The position numbers and the translations under genes are program-made. The notes beneath the pieces are model-generated. The model searched no databases. It saw only the letters and a list, made by a program, of their open reading frames with translations, and had not been told where the DNA came from. This document shows, in pieces, positions 62,767 to 64,000 of a stretch of 64,000 nt of DNA. Each line of letters opens with the position of its first letter. The first letter of the stretch is position 1. Origin of the DNA: Teichococcus wenyumeiae (GTDB lineage: Bacteria; Pseudomonadota; Alphaproteobacteria; Acetobacterales; Acetobacteraceae); assembly GCF_003696345.1 (NCBI RefSeq), contig NZ_RFLX01000008.1, positions 1 through 64,000 on the forward strand. The letters are read 5' to 3'.

Positions 62767-63260
62767 GCCTGAAGTTCGGCCTGGGCATCGCCGCCGCCAC
62801 CCTGGTGGTGGACCAACTCTCCAAGTGGTGGATCCTGGAAGGGCTGCGCCTGCCGGAGATCGGCCGGCTGCCGCTGCTCGATTTCGGCAGCTTCGGCCTG
62901 CAATTCGCCATGGTCTGGAACCGTGGCGTCACCTTCGGGCTGCTGGCGGGCGATGCCCCCTGGCATCGGCTGCTGCTGGCCCTGCTGGCCCTGGCCGTGG
63001 TGGGCTTTCTCGTCCACTGGCTGCGGCGTGCCGACAACCGCCTGACGGTGGTGGCGCTGGGCGCCGTCATCGGCGGCGCGGTCGGCAATGTGATCGACCG
63101 GCTGCGCTTCGGCGCGGTGGTGGACTTCATCGATACCTGGGCCTTCGACTGGCACTGGTATGTCTTCAACATCGCCGATGCCGGCATCGTGCTGGGCGTG
63201 ATCGCGCTGATGGCCGATGCCTTGTTCCGGCCAAAACAGACAGGTAAGGAAGCGGCATGA
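62763..63260 (+). CDS. lspA: Prolipoprotein signal peptidase
   Basis: The 165-residue membrane protein has four helices and LspA motifs: ATLVVDQLSKWW, NRGVTFGLLAG, VGNVIDRLRFGAVVDFIDTW and WYVFNIADAGIVLG, including the conserved aspartates Asp112, Asp121 and Asp139. It cleaves signal peptides of lipoproteins at the lipobox Cys. It is translationally coupled to ileS (4-nt overlap) and to the lipoprotein gene (4-nt overlap). Confidence 0.95.
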   Translation: MSLKFGLGIAAATLVVDQLSKWWILEGLRLPEIGRLPLLDFGSFGLQFAMVWNRGVTFGLLAGDAPWHRLLLALLALAVVGFLVHWLRRADNRLTVVALGAVIGGAVGNVIDRLRFGAVVDFIDTWAFDWHWYVFNIADAGIVLGVIALMADALFRPKQTGKEAA

Positions 63261-63826
63261 CGCAGTCCTCCCGCCTCGCGGTTCCCGCCGCCGCCGCCCT
63301 GCTTCTGCTGCCACTTCTGGCCGGATGCGGTCAGGACACGGCGCGGACCTTAGGCTTCACGCGCGATGCGCCGGATGAATTCTCCGTCGTCACCCGCGCG
63401 CCGCTGTCGCTGCCGCCCTCGCTGGGCAACCTGCCGGTGCCCCGCCCCGGCAGCACCCGGCCGCAGGAACTGACCGGCGCCGCCGCCGGCGAGGCCATCC
63501 TGGCCCCCGGCGCGGCGCATGGCGCCGGCGCCGCCACCGCCCCTTCCGCCGGCGAGAGCGCCCTGCTGGCCCAGGCCGGCGGTGCGGTGCCGGGCGGCAT
63601 CCGCCGCCAGGTGGACGAGGAAAGCCTGCGGCTGGAGCAGCCGGACCGCGGCCTGGTGGACCGCCTGATGTTCTGGCGCGACGCGCCGCAGCCCGGCACC
63701 GTGGTGGACCCGCAGCGGGAAGCGCAGCGCCTGCGCGAGAACGCGGCCCTGGGCCGTGACCTGGACCAGGGCGAGACCGCCATCATCCAGCGGCGCCGCC
63801 AGGGCCTGTTCCAGGGCATCTTCTGA
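63257..63826 (+). CDS. DUF3035 (BamF-like) lipoprotein
   Basis: The 189-residue protein has a lipoprotein signal (lipobox LAGC, Cys24) followed by TRDAPDEFSVVTRAPLSLPP, the DUF3035 opening, then an Ala/Gly-rich central stretch and the C-terminal LVDRLMFWRDAPQPGTVVDP. DUF3035 lipoproteins in alphaproteobacteria are linked to outer-membrane assembly (BamF-like). It is coupled to lspA, which is needed to mature it. Confidence 0.85.
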   Translation: MTQSSRLAVPAAAALLLLPLLAGCGQDTARTLGFTRDAPDEFSVVTRAPLSLPPSLGNLPVPRPGSTRPQELTGAAAGEAILAPGAAHGAGAATAPSAGESALLAQAGGAVPGGIRRQVDEESLRLEQPDRGLVDRLMFWRDAPQPGTVVDPQREAQRLRENAALGRDLDQGETAIIQRRRQGLFQGIF

Positions 63827-63951
63827 TCGCCGCGCCGGAACACAGCGCGGCGCCCATGGAACCCGGACCCGCGCCCGGCGATCCCGCGCGGGAGGAAGAC
63901 GCCCCGCCCGGGCTTGAGTTCGGCGCGGAAAGCGCAACATGGGAGGACGAC

Positions 63952-64000
63952 ATGGCCCCCATAACCCGCCGCGCGGCTCTGGCCGCCGCAGCCGTCCTTC
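63952..64000 (+). CDS. Start of an exported protein (partial), possibly M16 peptidase
   Basis: The start at 63952 follows GGGAGG (63941-63946) at 5-nt spacing. The visible residues MAPITRRAALAAAAVL look like an Arg-pair signal peptide. The frame is also open upstream from ATG 63856, adding 32 acidic residues. In related genomes an insulinase-like (M16) peptidase follows lspA-DUF3035, so that is the likely identity by synteny only; the window ends before any diagnostic motif. Confidence 0.45.
   Translation, partial: MAPITRRAALAAAAVL

Overview
The window is a 64 kb piece of a very GC-rich, gene-dense bacterial chromosome. The gene set suggests an alphaproteobacterium, most likely a Roseomonas-like member of the Acetobacteraceae. 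Supporting features are a GTTC-N7-GTTC LexA-type box, a GGAAC-N16-CGTT promoter of the EcfG general stress type, an ATP12 assembly factor, metX and metW, a DUF3035 lipoprotein after lspA, and Bug-type tricarboxylate-transporter binding proteins. The placement is inference; no rRNA, tRNA, phage, insertion sequence or CRISPR array was seen.

Layout. 1-5.9 kb: end of a zinc alcohol dehydrogenase, a PepSY-like secreted protein, a CoA-binding protein, a DUF2076 protein, a YddG-like exporter, acetoacetyl-CoA reductase, an orphan amino-acid binding protein, and two tandem small paralogous proteins. 5.9-11.7 kb: methionine genes metW and metX flanking a repeat-bearing secreted protein, then a chorismate mutase, hisC-type aminotransferase and tyrA operon. 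11.7-13.7 kb: two ferritin-like stress proteins, the first behind an EcfG-type promoter, then an ACT-domain protein and a small membrane protein. 14.1-19.1 kb: etfB, etfA and 3-hydroxyacyl-CoA dehydrogenase, a glycine-zipper lipoprotein, ATP12, acylphosphatase and a glycosyltransferase. 19.1-24.8 kb: two more orphan amino-acid binding proteins, a Bcr/CflA exporter, and a Bug protein with a short-chain dehydrogenase behind a TetR-like palindrome.

24.8-28.3 kb holds the most interesting locus. A radical SAM protein with a C-terminal QLSLF clamp-type motif overlaps a UdgX-family protein that keeps the KRRIH loop but lacks the usual iron-sulfur cysteines. A perfect GTTC-N7-GTTC box lies 19 bp upstream. 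A decayed LysR gene lies next to it. 28.3-38.7 kb: guaA, a methyltransferase fusion, an SH3 protein, the thrS-infC operon (infC probably starting at CTG), an NdvA-type exporter, a Bug protein and a PRC-barrel protein.

38.8-43.6 kb (all minus strand): two class II aldolases, a methyltransferase, a PotA-like ATPase without permeases and a hydroxyacid dehydrogenase. 44.2-48.2 kb: an FkbM-coiled-coil protein and a double GT4 glycosyltransferase, probably for surface glycan. 48.2-58.1 kb: a divergent TauE/SafE pair, an Asp/Glu racemase, a LysR regulator, and a translationally coupled set (threonine-synthase-like enzyme, M81 metallopeptidase, DSD1-like PLP enzyme) beside two M20 peptidases. This set looks like amino-acid or peptide breakdown. 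58.2-64 kb: LOG protein, ribF, ileS, lspA, a DUF3035 lipoprotein and the start of a further exported protein.
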